Below are positions 1-12,995 of a stretch of DNA of 63,993 nt, in pieces; position 1 is the stretch's first letter, and each line of letters starts with the position of its first letter. Source of the stretch: Lojkania enalia (lineage: Eukaryota; Ascomycota; Dothideomycetes; Pleosporales); assembly GCA_010094045.1 (NCBI GenBank), contig ML986699.1, positions 1,821 through 65,813 of the forward strand, given 5' to 3'. The position numbers and the translations under genes were made by a program. A model generated the notes under the pieces. It searched no databases. It saw only the letters and a program-made list of their open reading frames with translations, and was not told the origin of the DNA.

Positions 1-699
1 AAATAATTTTACTTCTACGATCGTATTTTATTATAGGTAATAAAGAGATAGAAGTATAATAGGCGTTTTAGATCCTAAGAATAAATAAGAGAGAAGTGTT
101 CCTAACTTTTAAAGCTCGCTTTATTAGTACAGCTATTAGGGGATCTATATCTAAATCTAAGTAGTTTTTCTACTTATAGGATAAGATTCTCCCTAGTCTA
201 AAGATATTAAACTTTAGCTTTAAGCTTATATAGAAAGACTCTTTTAATACTATAGTCGTCTACTTAACAGCCTATAATATAGAAAGGAGGAATATTCTTA
301 ACCTTCTAGAATAAACTATTAGCCTATAAGTTGTAACTAAAATAAATTCGAATTAGTACTAGAAGGCATCTAAAAGTTTATCTAAAGTAATCTATAATCT
401 AATACTACCCTAATCTACTCTAATATTAATACCTCGTTCTACTATAATCGCTCTCTAATAACCTAGTAAAACTCTTATATCTAAAAGATATATAACCCTA
501 GGTAATTACTATAATTATAGTAAACTAGAATACTTTATAAATAAATATATAGTCTTTAAAGTATAAGAGATAAAGGTTAAATAAGAGAAGATTAAAAAAG
601 AAGAGTTCTTAGATATAAATAAATACTATCTAGATAGTTCTTAGGTGGGAAATAGAGACGTCTAAGAAAACTTTCTATCTTAGACTTAAGTAAATACGA

Positions 700-3600
700 C
701 TTATTAAATATCGATTTATTATATTTATTTAGAGGAAAGTACTTCTAAATTCCTACTATTCTATATTTAAAAGGTGTTAGTATATAACTAAACGCTCTTA
801 TTAATATTAGTACCTAAAGCTTCCTATTCCTTAATTCTATAGTAGTTAGATTACTCTTCTAAGCTCTATATATATTAATATAGTACTTACCCTTTAAATT
901 TACTATTAAAGGTTTTTAGGACCGAATCTAAACTCTAATTAATTAGTATATCCGCTTATACCTATGAATTAATAGGAGAACTATCTAAAACTATCTATTT
1001 ATTATTATAGATCTAGGTACTTAAAATTATATTATTAGTATTAAATAGTTATATTATTTTCAACTCTAGCTAGATATAGATAAGAATCGGATTATATAGC
1101 CCTCTAAATATCCTACTACTTATAATCCTTTACCTCCTCTTCTTATATAATTAACTTAGCTAGTATATAATAAGGAGGTAGAGCTAAATATCCGGTAATA
1201 TAACGCTCTATAGAAAAAGAACTAGTATTAGTAGTCCTATAGTCTGACTATCTATTATATTAAGGGTCTACTAAAACTGCTAAAACTATATTAGTCTCTT
1301 ATAACTTATAGTCTAAATAAGCTTAGAGCTTCTATACGCCTATAGGTAATAAAGTTTAAATCTAATTTAAAGAAAGTCTATTCTCTTATTATTACTCTTA
1401 TCTTAGCTAATACTTTCTACTTTAATATAAAGAGGAAAGAGAACGAGTTTTTCTCTATATCTCTATATAAAATCGAGCGGCTGATTAAAGATAAGTAAGC
1501 TCTAGAGCTAGAAGACGAGGCTGAAAACGAAATACTAGTAAATCTCCAATTACTATCCGAATACTATAAATATTAGAATATATTTAGTAAAACTGCAGTT
1601 TATTAATTACTAGAATACTACTTTTATAATTATAAGATTATCCTTATAGAACTCTTCTCTAATAGTTACAGCCTATTATATAAGTAGAATATTAAGGAGC
1701 TAGAGGTAACTAAAAAGTATATTATAGATAATCTATAGAATAGGTATATTAAGTAGAGTCTAAGCCTTTTTATATCTCTAATCCTTTACGTTTATAAACT
1801 TAATAGCAACTTATATATTTGTATAAATTATTATAAACTTAATACTCTTACTTATAAAAATATATATCTAATACCGTGTATAAATAAACTCTTATTTAAG
1901 CCTATTAAGATAGTAATCTTTACTAAATTTAATATTTATACAGCCTTTAATAAGATTAGAATAGATTCTAGTTCTAAGGAATATACTACCTTTTAGACTT
2001 AATACGAAACCTATAAGTATAAAGTTCTACCTTTTAAATTATATAACGGTCTAGTAACTTACTAGTACTATATAAATAACGTACTAATCGACTATCTAGA
2101 TAACTTCTATATCGCTTTCTTAGACAATATTCTTATCTACTTAGAAGATGAGGCGATATATACTATCTACGTTAAGAAAGTTCTTAAGAGATTATGTTAA
2201 GTAGGGTTATAAGTTAATATTAAGAAGAGCGAATTCTATATTACCCGAACTAAATACCTTAGCTATATTCTCTTAAATAAAGGCCTTAAGGTTAATTTAG
2301 AGAAGGTAGAAGTACTACGCAACTAGCAGCTATCTACTACTATAATAGATATGAAATCCTTCTTAGGTTTTACTAGATTCTATTAACAGTTTATACCGGA
2401 ATTCTCGCGTATTATAAAGCTAATTATTATATTATAGAACTCTATAACCCTTTTTATATAGACTTTAGAATATAATATTACCTTTAAGAAATTAAAGTTA
2501 GTTCTATTAAGTATACCTATACTCTACTACTTTAACCCTATATTAGAAATAAAAATAGAAATTAATACCTCTAATAGAGTAGTTATAAGAGTACTATTAT
2601 AGAAATATTCTAATAGAAAATAGTACTCTATAGTATTCTATAGTAAGATTCTATCCAGTTTAGAACTAAACTAGAAGATTTATAATAAGAAACTGTTCGC
2701 AATTATTACTACGTTTAAGTAATAGAGGGTAGAACTTACTTTAGTAACTACTAGGACTCTAGTATATACTAATTATTACTTACTTAAATATTTTATAACT
2801 ATAAAAGTACTTAATACTTATTAAGTTTATTAGACCGAGGAATTAGCTTAATATTAGTTCCGAATCGAGTATACCTTAAGTAAGAATAATACTAGAATAG
2901 ATATCCTTAGTTATTATAAATAAGATATAGAAAACTTAAAAGTAGCTTAAACTAATAACTAGTTAAAAGTCCTATTTAGACCGTATTAACTTTACCTCTA
3001 AATTAATGCCGAATTAGCCTAGTTCTATATTATCTAAATAATAACTTAAGTAGTTATACTAAACGTTATTAAAGGTTAGAAGTAGGTTATATTACTAGTC
3101 TTTCTAGAGTTAATTAATATATTACTATAGGAAAACCGAGCCTCCTTTATATAAGAACGCACCCTTTTACCCTATAAGTATTAGATAGAAAATAGACTAT
3201 TCTTCTACAATAATTACTTATATATTCTATTAGATTTAGGCCTTTATATACGGCTTATATAAGAGGCTTATAACTAAGTATCCTTTATACACCTAAGCGC
3301 TACTAAAACCTATTAGTTACTATCCTAAAAGTACTACTAGAAGGGTATAGAGGCTACTTACAAATAATATATACGGAATTATATTCTATATTATAAAACT
3401 TATCTAATATAAACCTAAACCCTAGGTTTTATCTACCTATTTCTTATACTAAATTAACTAATATAGTACCTATATATTAACTTTAAGGATTTCTCTATAG
3501 ATAAGTTCGGATATAATTAGATTATAGTAGTAATTAATTGCCTATCTAAATAAGTAGTATCTATTTTCTACTATCGTATAATTAACGTACGGGGAATAGC

Positions 3601-4620
3601 CGAATTATTTATTTAATAGGTATACTACTTTAGCTATACGCCTAAAACTATTATTTTAGACTAAAAACCTTAGTTTATATCTAGTTTCTAGTCTAAATTC
3701 TACTATATTTTAGGCGTAAAAATTAAACTATCTACTACTTATTATAAAGAGACTAACAGATAGATAGAGATTATAAATAAGTATATTAATCAGAAACTGC
3801 GCCCTTTCGTATCATTCTACTAGAATAACTAGAGTTCTCTATTATCTATAATCGACTAAGTATAAGTAACTCTATTCTATATAACTATTAGAATATCCCT
3901 ATATTAGATTCTATATAGATTTAAGCCCCGTTAGAATTAGGATTAAAAATATTCCGTTAATCCTATTACTATAACAGGTAAATTAAATTATAAAAACGCC
4001 TTAGCTTTAATAACTTATATATATATAGTCTAGGAAACTGTAAAAACTAATATTAAGAAGGCTTAAGATTATATATAATCTGTTATTAACTATTACTAGT
4101 AACTAATTAATTAGTAGATTAGTAATATAGTCTACTTAAATACTAAGAACCTTACAGTTTAGAAACTAAGCTAAAAGCCATCTAATTAATAGGAGGGCTC
4201 TTTTAAAGTACTAGGATAGATTAGAAACTTATACTATTTATAGCTACCCTTAGGGTTGAGAATATATAATATCTTCGTACCAAACCTACTATATAAAAAC
4301 TTCTAGGACCCTCTACTAGGGTAAGAAGCTCTAAAACTACCCGCTATTACTATTAAGAGGGTAGAAGAGTAGGAGGTTGAGGAAATACTAGCTAGTAAGC
4401 TATATTATAAGACCCTTAAATACTATATAAAATAGGTAGGATATAATTTTAATCTAGTCTAGTATAAAGCTTTAAATTTTATAGGTTTATTTTATAAGCT
4501 AAAAACTTTTTATAATAAGTATTCGAATTAGCTAGGACCCCTAAAAGCCCTAACTAAATAGATTAAGGTATATAAGGATAGTATAGAGAATATAGATTAT
4601 CTAGTAGACGATAATATATA
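700..4620 (+). pseudogene. gypsy-1 gag-pol remnant
   Basis: Decayed polyprotein reading frame of gypsy-1. Conceptual translation is interrupted by dozens of TAA/TAG codons, mostly where CAA/CAG (Gln) or TGG (Trp) would be expected, which is the RIP signature. RT, RNase H (about 2500-2900), integrase and chromodomain follow in Ty3/gypsy order. The gag and protease part (before about 1.2 kb) is too decayed for me to delimit, so the left boundary is approximate. Confidence 0.7.
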
Positions 4621-5725
4621 AGAGTTAAGTAGTAGATTTAAAAACTAAAGTATAGGCCCGAAATTACTCCTCTATAAAATCTAGAGGATCTAATAGTAGG
4701 CTGTTAGATACTTTCCTAGTTCTCTTCTCCTCTACTCTTCTTCCTCTTCTTTTCCTCTAAACTCCCCTTAAACCTCCTCTACCTTATCTTTAGCTGCTTA
4801 AGAGCGCCGCGATATCAGCTTAAAGGCTAGATACTAGAGCTTCTAAAGCCGAAACCCGATAGAGTAATTTAGTACTCTAGTAGAATAAAGCTACTTAAAT
4901 ACTAGCTTTAAAAAGGCTAGTTTCCTAACTTTTTATAACCTAGGCTATAAGTACTAGACTGTAAGTAGACTCTAAAACAGCCTTAAAGGCTACCTTTTTA
5001 TCCTTCTTATCCCCTATATATTAGGCCGCCGCCTATAGTTTAAGATAGCCCTAGAGGACTAAAAACTCCTCCTTATAGTAGAAGGAGATCTATAAGTATA
5101 TTAGTAGTAAGTACTCTACTAGTATTAGATGCGATTCTTATAGGGTTATACTTTTTATTTTACGAGGTATAATACTCGCATTTTTTTAATCTTAGGAACT
5201 AAAAGATAAATATTATATACTACCCGCAGGCGAGCGTATATATAGCTTAAAGGTAGATAACCTAGAAGGTCTCTAAAAAGGCTTTAGGAGGTAGGTAGAG
5301 TAGTATATTAATTAATTTTTTCTAAGAGGCGTTAGTAATACTTTAATAATTAACGGTTCTAGGGACGCGTAATAATATATATAGAGTAGAAGTTGTTATT
5401 TAGTTAAAAAAGCTTAGTTGATAATAACCTGGTAATATACTAAGGCTAGTAAATACTTATTACTATATACGACGAAATTGCAATATTAATAAACTATTAT
5501 AATAGTAGTTACTAGCTAATATATAGGTTAATTATACTTACTATAAAAATCTTACTTAATATTATATTAATATATAAATATATCTCTATAGGTAACCGCG
5601 CGTATTAGCCCTTACTAATAAATATTTTAAAGAAATTTCTTTATACTAGAACCTATCTATAATAGCCCTAATTCCCTCCCGAACTAGTATAGATAGGGAC
5701 TATTAGCCTATAAAGAGGGGGGTAG
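4620..5725 (+). other. 1.1-kb tail of gypsy-1 between chromodomain and 3' LTR
   Basis: About 1.1 kb separates the end of the chromodomain-like stretch from the polypurine tract, longer than in compact chromoviruses. It includes a pyrimidine-rich block around 4715-4775. No domain is recognisable on either strand. It could be an untranslated tail, an extra reading frame decayed by RIP, or another insertion. Confidence 0.4.
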
Positions 5726-6004
5726 TATAATAATACGAAGAAATTGTTCTACGAAAAACTTTATATATAATCTTATCCTAAAGCTTTTTGCTTATCTTAT
5801 TCTACCTCTAGCTCCGCCCCTTTTCCCTTCCGTATATAGTTATATACTCCCTTATAAGTAGCTTGGTAGTTCTTCTATATCCTTTCGTATAAGGCCTATA
5901 TGTGTTAATAGAATTCCTAGGTCCCTAATCCCCTACGTACTCCTATATGCCTCTAAGTAGATTTATACTATATTTAGACCTATTATCTTACCTGCGCTGT
6001 TATA
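5726..6004 (+). repeat. 3' LTR of gypsy-1 (279 bp)
   Basis: Same 279-bp sequence as the solo LTRs at 12717-12995 (same strand) and 10075-10353 (opposite strand). It begins TATAATAATACGAAG, where the least mutated copy reads TGTAACGATGCGAAG, and ends CGCTGTTATA. The purine tract AAAGAGGGGGGTAG lies immediately upstream. The 5-bp duplication after it would be 6005-6009; its partner lies outside the window. Confidence 0.88.
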
Positions 6005-7687
6005 TTTCTATAAACTTTCCTCTTATAAATATTCTTTCTACTTTACTAAATACTTCTACTAACGTCTAAACCACTTTTTTACTAGTATATATTTTACTTT
6101 ATATTTCTATTCCGGTTCTATATCTATAGTTTCTTATAGTAGTATATTACCTAACGCTAGTTCTAGTTTTAACTTATAAAATATTAGGTATCTTTTTATA
6201 TTATTTAGTAGTTTTAGTTTAAAATTTATAGGTCTAATCTATTTCTTAATTAAAAATAGTTTTATTCTTTTATAATCTAGCTTTTTTATAGGTCTTTTAG
6301 TCTTTAAGTTTTTTATTAATAAGAAAACTTTACCTCCTCTTTTAAAGGTTAGTCTCTTAACTTTTAATTTATTAGCTTATTCTACTATTTTAAGGTTTCT
6401 TAACTAAATCTTTTCCCTAAACTAATTATAGATTTCTTTTATTTCTTTAGCTTTCTAGTTTACTAGTAGAACTAGAGATTCTTTCTTATCTTATTTCTAA
6501 TATATAATAGCTTTTTATCTATAATTAGCTTTAAAGAGTATTATCCCTATAGTATTTTAGGTTATTCTATTATAAGCTATTTATACTATAGGTAATAATT
6601 CAACCTAATTATTCTATTATTTATTAATATATATCTTTAAATACGTTTCTAGATTTTAATTAGCTTATTCTATTTAACTATCTATCTATAGGTAGAAACT
6701 AGTTAATATTTATTATTAGATTTCTATCTTTTCTATCTATTCTTACTAGTATTTAGATATAAATAACTTATTTCTATCTAAAGTAATATACTTTAAGATT
6801 CTATACTTTATAAATATTATATATAATAACTTATACGCTAATTTAGATACTATTATTATTTCTAATACTAGTCTAAAGTATATATATTTTATTAGTTAAT
6901 CTACTATATTTATAATTATATTATATTTTCGTTCTAATTTTAGTTCTATTAATTCTAGTAACTTAGTTATAAAATTAATTATAATCTATTTCTATAGTTC
7001 TTTAAGTACTTCTAATAGTTATAAGAATCTATAAAACTTATATTTTATAGCTTTATTCTTTTCGTATTCTAAATACTTATAGAATATATCTTATACTTTC
7101 TTTCTAATATTAGTAAGAGTAAAGCTCTTCTTTAACTTTTACTCTATTTCTACTATTCCTAGGTGTCTCTATTCTACTAATTTATATAGTTCTTTTATTA
7201 TCTATTATTATATATACGAGTATATATATAGTTTTTTCTAAGTTGTATTTTTAATTACTTTTACTTCTTTACTATTTATTAGATATTATTCTACTATCTA
7301 TATATTTTTTAGCTTTTATTATTAAGTTTATTCTAGTATAACTAGTTTTATAACCTAGGCGACTTATAGGTAGTTATATATAAGAGATTAATCCGATTTC
7401 TATCTTAGAATTATATCTCTTTTATATTTTTCTTTAGTTATATAGTTAGCTCTATAATTTAGTACATCTATATCTATATTTTCTAACCCTTTCTAGTATA
7501 TTATTCTAAAGTTATAGTCTACTAACCGTTCTATCTATTATATTTATCTTTTTATAAGTTTTTTTATTATTATAAAATATATAAGGTTTTTATAATCTAT
7601 CTAAACTTTAAATAAGTATTTAGTTCTTACTAAATATACTCGCTATTCTCTTAATACTTTAATAATTACTAATAACTTCTTATTATA

Positions 7688-9536
7688 ACGTATTCTACTA
7701 TTAAAGCGGCCAAACTATTAAAGCGGCTACTTTTTCTTAGCACAACAAATACTATATACGAAAAGTTAATTTACTTAATACTAATAAGAGATTCTATATA
7801 TAATATACTTTTATCTAATTTAGAATTTTCCCTACTATCCTTTTAACACGTACGAGCGTTATATCTAGTCTTACTATAGTTACTATAGTAGTATTAAGCT
7901 GGTTAAGCCTTTTCTTAAGTATCAGTACTATAAGTCTTCTTAAAGGGTTAAGAGTTTATAGATACTTTAACAGCTATATATAAAGATCTCTTACTATATA
8001 ATATTATACTACTATACTAAATATACTTTCTTTTATACGTTTTACGCTTAGTTACTTCTTCTAATTACTTTTTAAGCTTAGAGTTGTAAGCTTAAAGAAG
8101 CGTATTCTAATATAGTATTAACTCAGCACCTTTTATAAGCTGTAAGAATCCTTCTTATACTTCTTTTAGTAATTATATAAAGGACTTTTATATAAATATT
8201 AATTGTAACCTAAATTTATATATATTACTTAGAGTTTTAAACTACTAGAAGTTTTTTTATAAAAGTAGTTCTAGTAGAGTACGTAGTTATATATTAAAGC
8301 GATCTAATATAACCTATACGTTTAGAGGAATAATTCCTATTACTTTAAAGGCCTTTTAATAGTTCTTATACGTAAATATATTAAAAAACGCGTTCTTAAA
8401 GGCTGGAAGGAAGCTTTCTTTATTAATATAGTAGACGTATTAGCGTGCTAAGTTTTATACACGCTATAAATACTTCAACTTTAATAGTAAGAAGTAAACT
8501 ATATTAAGAAGCTAAAGTATATATAATAAATAAGAAGGTATATAAAGCGTTAGAATCTTTTATATAAGATAATAATCTTTAAATTTCTAGTTAAAGTAGC
8601 TTTTATAGCTATCTAAAATAAGTAGTCTATATAACTCTATCTAACGCATCTTTATATACTTATTAAAGTGCTTTAGCTACTTAAGACTAAGCGTATTATT
8701 TATCTAGCCGTTCTTAAAGACTGAAATTTTCCAATCGTATAATATACCTACTTCTTTATACTATATAGAGATATAGACGCATCCTTTATAGATAATAAAT
8801 AGTAGGGTTATATACGTAGTAGTATAAATACTCTAGATAACTATAACCTATTTATAATCGTCTAGCTGTATAAGAGTAGACTTTATATAATATTCTAAAC
8901 CTATAATAACCTTTATAGTACTAATAATACTTATCTAAAAGTCTATCTTATTAAAGTTGTAGATATTATTATTATATATACTATATTTTGCAATTATATC
9001 CTATACGAGCTTAAACTACGTATTAATAACCTCTAGATTCTCTTATTTTATTCTTTAATAATCCTTTACTTAATTAAAGGCTGTTTTAAGCTTATTTATA
9101 TATACTATAAATTATTTAGACCAATTCTTTTCTATAGATATTCTACTATATACGCCTAATAGTTTATCTACTATATCTACTACCTTATATAGCCGGGGCG
9201 TAAATTCTTATAAATTAAGGTTGAGAATATATTATATAATTGTTTATTCTTCGGTTACTATAAGCTTCTAGTAATTTAGTTGTATACGAGGGTAAAACGC
9301 GATTCTATAAAGTTAAGTAGAAAGTTATTAATATTATATGTTAAAAGTTATAGTAGCGCGTTATACGCTCTTAAACTAGCCTAATTTATACGCCTATAAG
9401 ATAAGTTTAATTCTACCTTCTTATTAAATTAATAGAAGGTTGTATTGTAGATTTATTATAGTTCGTACATAGTATTTATAATACTAAGAAAAAGTAGCCG
9501 CTTCGATAGTTTAGCTATTTTAATAGTAGAATACGT
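7688..9536 (-). mobile_element. pogo/Fot1-like DNA transposon, 1849 bp, inserted in gypsy-2 RNase H
   Basis: Inverted terminal sequences of about 70 bp (7688-7760 against the reverse complement of 9460-9536) share ACGTATTCTACTATTAAA and a later AAGCGGCTACTTTTTCTTAG. The element is flanked by TA at 7686-7687 and 9537-9538. Removing the element plus one TA rejoins the gypsy-2 frame as LNYNIYNKKLL, which confirms both boundaries. On the minus strand a degenerate transposase runs through about 9000-8350, with pogo/Fot1 signatures (FIIYKG, DWKISVFKNGW-like, LLILDSYKS, NKESFLPAF). The frame is destroyed by RIP. TA target choice is known for Tc1/mariner/pogo. Confidence 0.85.
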
Positions 9537-10074
9537 TATATATTATAATTAAGTTCTTCTAGTTTTATTTTTCTTAAAAAGTAGGCTTATAGCCTCTACT
9601 TTCTATCTTTATCTTACTAACTTAAATAAGCGCCTATTACTTTATCTAAAGTATTAGTTTCTATTTAGAATTATTTCTCTAAATCTAGTATTTTTAGTAT
9701 TAATATTAAAGTAAAGTAAGCTTTTAGTTTTTTAAAAGCTTTCTATTATACTTCTTACTATTTAAACCATTTCTCCTTCTTAGTAATCTCTATTAAGGGT
9801 ATTACTATTCTAGAGTACCTACTTATAAATTTCCTATAGAAATTCGCGAAGTTTAAGAAGAATTAAACTTATTTAACTAAAGTAGATACTAGTTATTCTA
9901 ATATTATTTTAACCTTTTCTTATTCTATTTTAATACTATCTCTAAATATCTAAAATCTTAGGAACCCTATTTTTATTTTATAAAACTTATACTCTTATAG
10001 TTTTACTAATACCTTTCTAATATATTTCTTATACTTTCTTAACAATCTATTTATATAGACTAGAATATCGTCTA

Positions 10075-10353
10075 TATAATAGCGTAGATAAGATAATAGA
10101 TCTAAATACAGCACGAATCTACTTAGAGGTATATAGGAGTATATAGGGGTTTAAGGACCTAGAAATTCTATTAATACTTATAGGCCTTATATAAAAGGAT
10201 ATAGAAGAACTACTAAGCTACTTATAAGGGAGTATACAACTATATACGGATGGGAAAAGAGGCGGAGCTAGGGGTAGAATAAGATAAGTAAAAAGCTTTA
10301 GGATAAGATTACATATAAAGCTTTTCATAGAACGATTTCTTTACATTATTATA
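10075..10353 (-). repeat. Solo LTR of the gypsy-1 family (279 bp) with GTCTA target duplication
   Basis: Reverse-strand copy of the 279-bp LTR, flanked by the perfect 5-bp duplication GTCTA at 10070-10074 and 10354-10358. It interrupts gypsy-2 reverse transcriptase exactly inside the catalytic YLD/DIL box. A solo LTR with an intact duplication indicates insertion of a full element followed by LTR-LTR recombination. Confidence 0.92.
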
Positions 10354-12716
10354 GTCTAAATATACTATTATAAATATATCTAAATATTCTCTTAATGTGT
10401 TATTTATAACTATTTAAAAGGTTACTAGTATATTTATAAGTTTAAATAGTATTACTAGATATTTAAAAAGTTCTTCTCTTATTTTAAATACTATTTTCTA
10501 TTTATAACCTCTTTAAATCCGAATTTAGTAATATTCTTCTCTTATATTAAATTTTATAAACTATTTAACTCCCTATAACTAACTTATAAATTCTATTATC
10601 TTAAGTAATAGGTATCTATTTTTTTTAGTTATATTATTTAACTATTAGTAATTAATATATAATCTTAGTTTACTATTTTTCTTAGGTATAAATAATATTA
10701 GTAATATTATTTTACTCTAGTTTAGTTGTATAAATCCCCTTACTAAATTTTTTTAGATATACTTTCTAAGTTCTTCTTTTTATTCTCTATTTAGATTATA
10801 TATTAGACTAGATTTTAGTTTTCCTTTATCTTCTATATTAATTTTATAGTTGTATTCTTAATATTTAAGTAATCTTCTATTCTCTACTTTCTTATATAGC
10901 CCTATAAATTTACTGTAATCCTCTTAGATTTTTTAAAGTATACTTTCGTTCTATAGTTTCTTATATACTTTTTAAACTATAATAATATCTAATATCTACT
11001 TTATTTTCTTAAAATATCTAGCTATTATAGCTACTAATACTCTTTATATTAACTATAGACCTAAGGAACACCTTATTTTATACTATTCTACTACTAGTTA
11101 TACTTTAAATCTACTCTATAATCTATAAACTATTTCTTACTACTAATCTATTCTAGGATTATATTTAGTTAACTAGTCTATATCTAATAATATATTAAAT
11201 TTTCCTAGGTTTATAATATTAATACTTTTTATATTAGTATATCCTATAATATTAAATACTTACTTCTTAGTTTCTATTAATATAACTCCTCTATTATAGT
11301 CTATTAGCTTATTATCTACTAAGTATATTATATAAGGTACTATCTTTTCCCTCTATTCTATATTATTCTTATAAATATATTATACTAATATAAATATATT
11401 TAAAGCTCTACTATTAAGTAGTATTTTAGGCTTCTTCCTATTAAATTCTACTTAGAGTACTATATATATAGGTATTATATTAGTAACCCTTCTAATAGCT
11501 TTTCTACCTAGTTTTTTAATATAACTATTGCTTTAGGAGCTATTTAGTTTTTTAACTAAGATAGGAAGAATTTTATCTTCTTCTTCTCCTTTCTATATAA
11601 TAGATATTTATTTATATTATAATTTATCTATAGTTTTTAAGTATAAGTAGCCTTTACCTATTTACTATATATCTTATATTTCTAACCTAAAAAATACTAT
11701 TACTATTTAATTAGTTGGTAATCTTTATCTAATTCTTATAATTTAAGTACTCTAAATATATTTTAATAGTACTAATATTTAACTATATATTATTTCTAGT
11801 TTAATATTTTATATTCCTCTAAATATATATTATTTTTAGGATATTCTTCCTCCTTAAGTATATTTACTCCTATTATCTTATAAGCTGTAATATTAAGTTA
11901 TTCTCTAATATTTCCCTATATCTCTCTTACTTCTAAAACTAGTTTTTTTAGCTCTTCAGCTTCTACGATAATTTTACTAAACTAGTATAGATACTCTATT
12001 TTAAAGTAGAGTAGATTTCTACAAATCTAATAGTACTTATTTTCTATATAATTCTCTATCTTATCTTAAAATAGTAAAATTCTAGATAATAATTATATAT
12101 CTAGTCTTAGCTATACTCTTAACTTTATTTTTATACTCTTATATATTAAGTAATTATTCTAGTAATAGTTTATCTAATCTTTTTTATAACTATTTTTATA
12201 GAGTAGTATATATTTCCCTTTTTTACTTTTTACCTTTTCTATAGGATAGTTTTAATAGATTTTCTATATATACTTAAATATTTCTTTATCTATAATTTTT
12301 CCTGTAGATTTTACTATAGTTTCTAGTACGTTTTAACTATTTTAGAATATTAATTTATTAAATAGTATATTCTAATATTTCTAGAAATATAATTTTACTT
12401 AATAAGCTTTATTATAGATCTAATATTTCTTTTACTCTATTCTATTAAAGATTAATATACTATTAAGTCTAGATATATCTAGTAGATATTCTATATATCT
12501 AATAACTACTACTACCCTTTTTAGCTATAGCTAATAATTACTTTCTTCTTTTATAGAATAGTACGTCTAGTATCTATTATCTATATAATATATCTAGTAC
12601 CGTATTAGTTATTAGCATCTATTAGTAGGTTATATAATTATTATTTAAGCTTCTTTCTTCTTACTTAAATATTCTTTTATATAGTATTCTTTCTATTTAT
12701 ATAGAAGATACATTCT

Positions 12717-12995
12717 TGTAACGATGCGAAGAAATCGTTCCACGAAAAGCTTCACATATAATCTTATCCTAAAGCTTTTCGCTTATCTTATCCTACCTCC
12801 AGCTCCGCCTCTTTTCCCATCCGTATATAGTTGTATACTCCCTAATAAATAGCTTAGTAGTTCTTCTATATCCTTTCGTATAAGGCCTATAGGTATTAAT
12901 AGAATTTCTAGGTCCCTGAACCCCTACGTACTCTTATATACCTCTAAGTAGATTCGTACCGTATTCGGACCTATTATCTTACCTACGCTGTTATA
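12717..12995 (+). repeat. Solo LTR of the gypsy-1 family (279 bp) with ATTCT target duplication
   Basis: Forward copy of the 279-bp LTR, starting TGTAACGATGCG and ending CGCTGTTATA. The perfect 5-bp duplication ATTCT is at 12712-12716 and 12996-13000. It lies inside the gag-proximal part of gypsy-2. It keeps more C/G than the other two copies, so it is the best guide to the unmutated LTR. Confidence 0.92.

Larger units (their letters stand above)
1..6004 (+). mobile_element. Ty3/gypsy chromovirus (gypsy-1), RIP-degenerate, 5' end outside window
   Basis: Forward-strand LTR retrotransposon whose 5' LTR lies left of the window. No frame stays open because RIP has turned most CpA/TpG into TpA. 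The pol order is still legible by eye. Reverse transcriptase is at about 1900-2170 (FTKFNIYTAF, then LPFKLYNG, then a degenerate FLDNILIY for the catalytic FLDDILIY box). The integrase core and its C-terminal part are at about 3450-4030 (INCLSK, then LSTTYYKE). A chromodomain-like stretch is at about 4380-4530 (LKYYIK, then VGYNFN). A purine-rich tract at 5711-5722 precedes the 3' LTR at 5726-6004. The element is inserted in the chromodomain region of gypsy-2. The domain order is typical of fungal chromoviruses; the family name is unknown. Confidence 0.88.
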
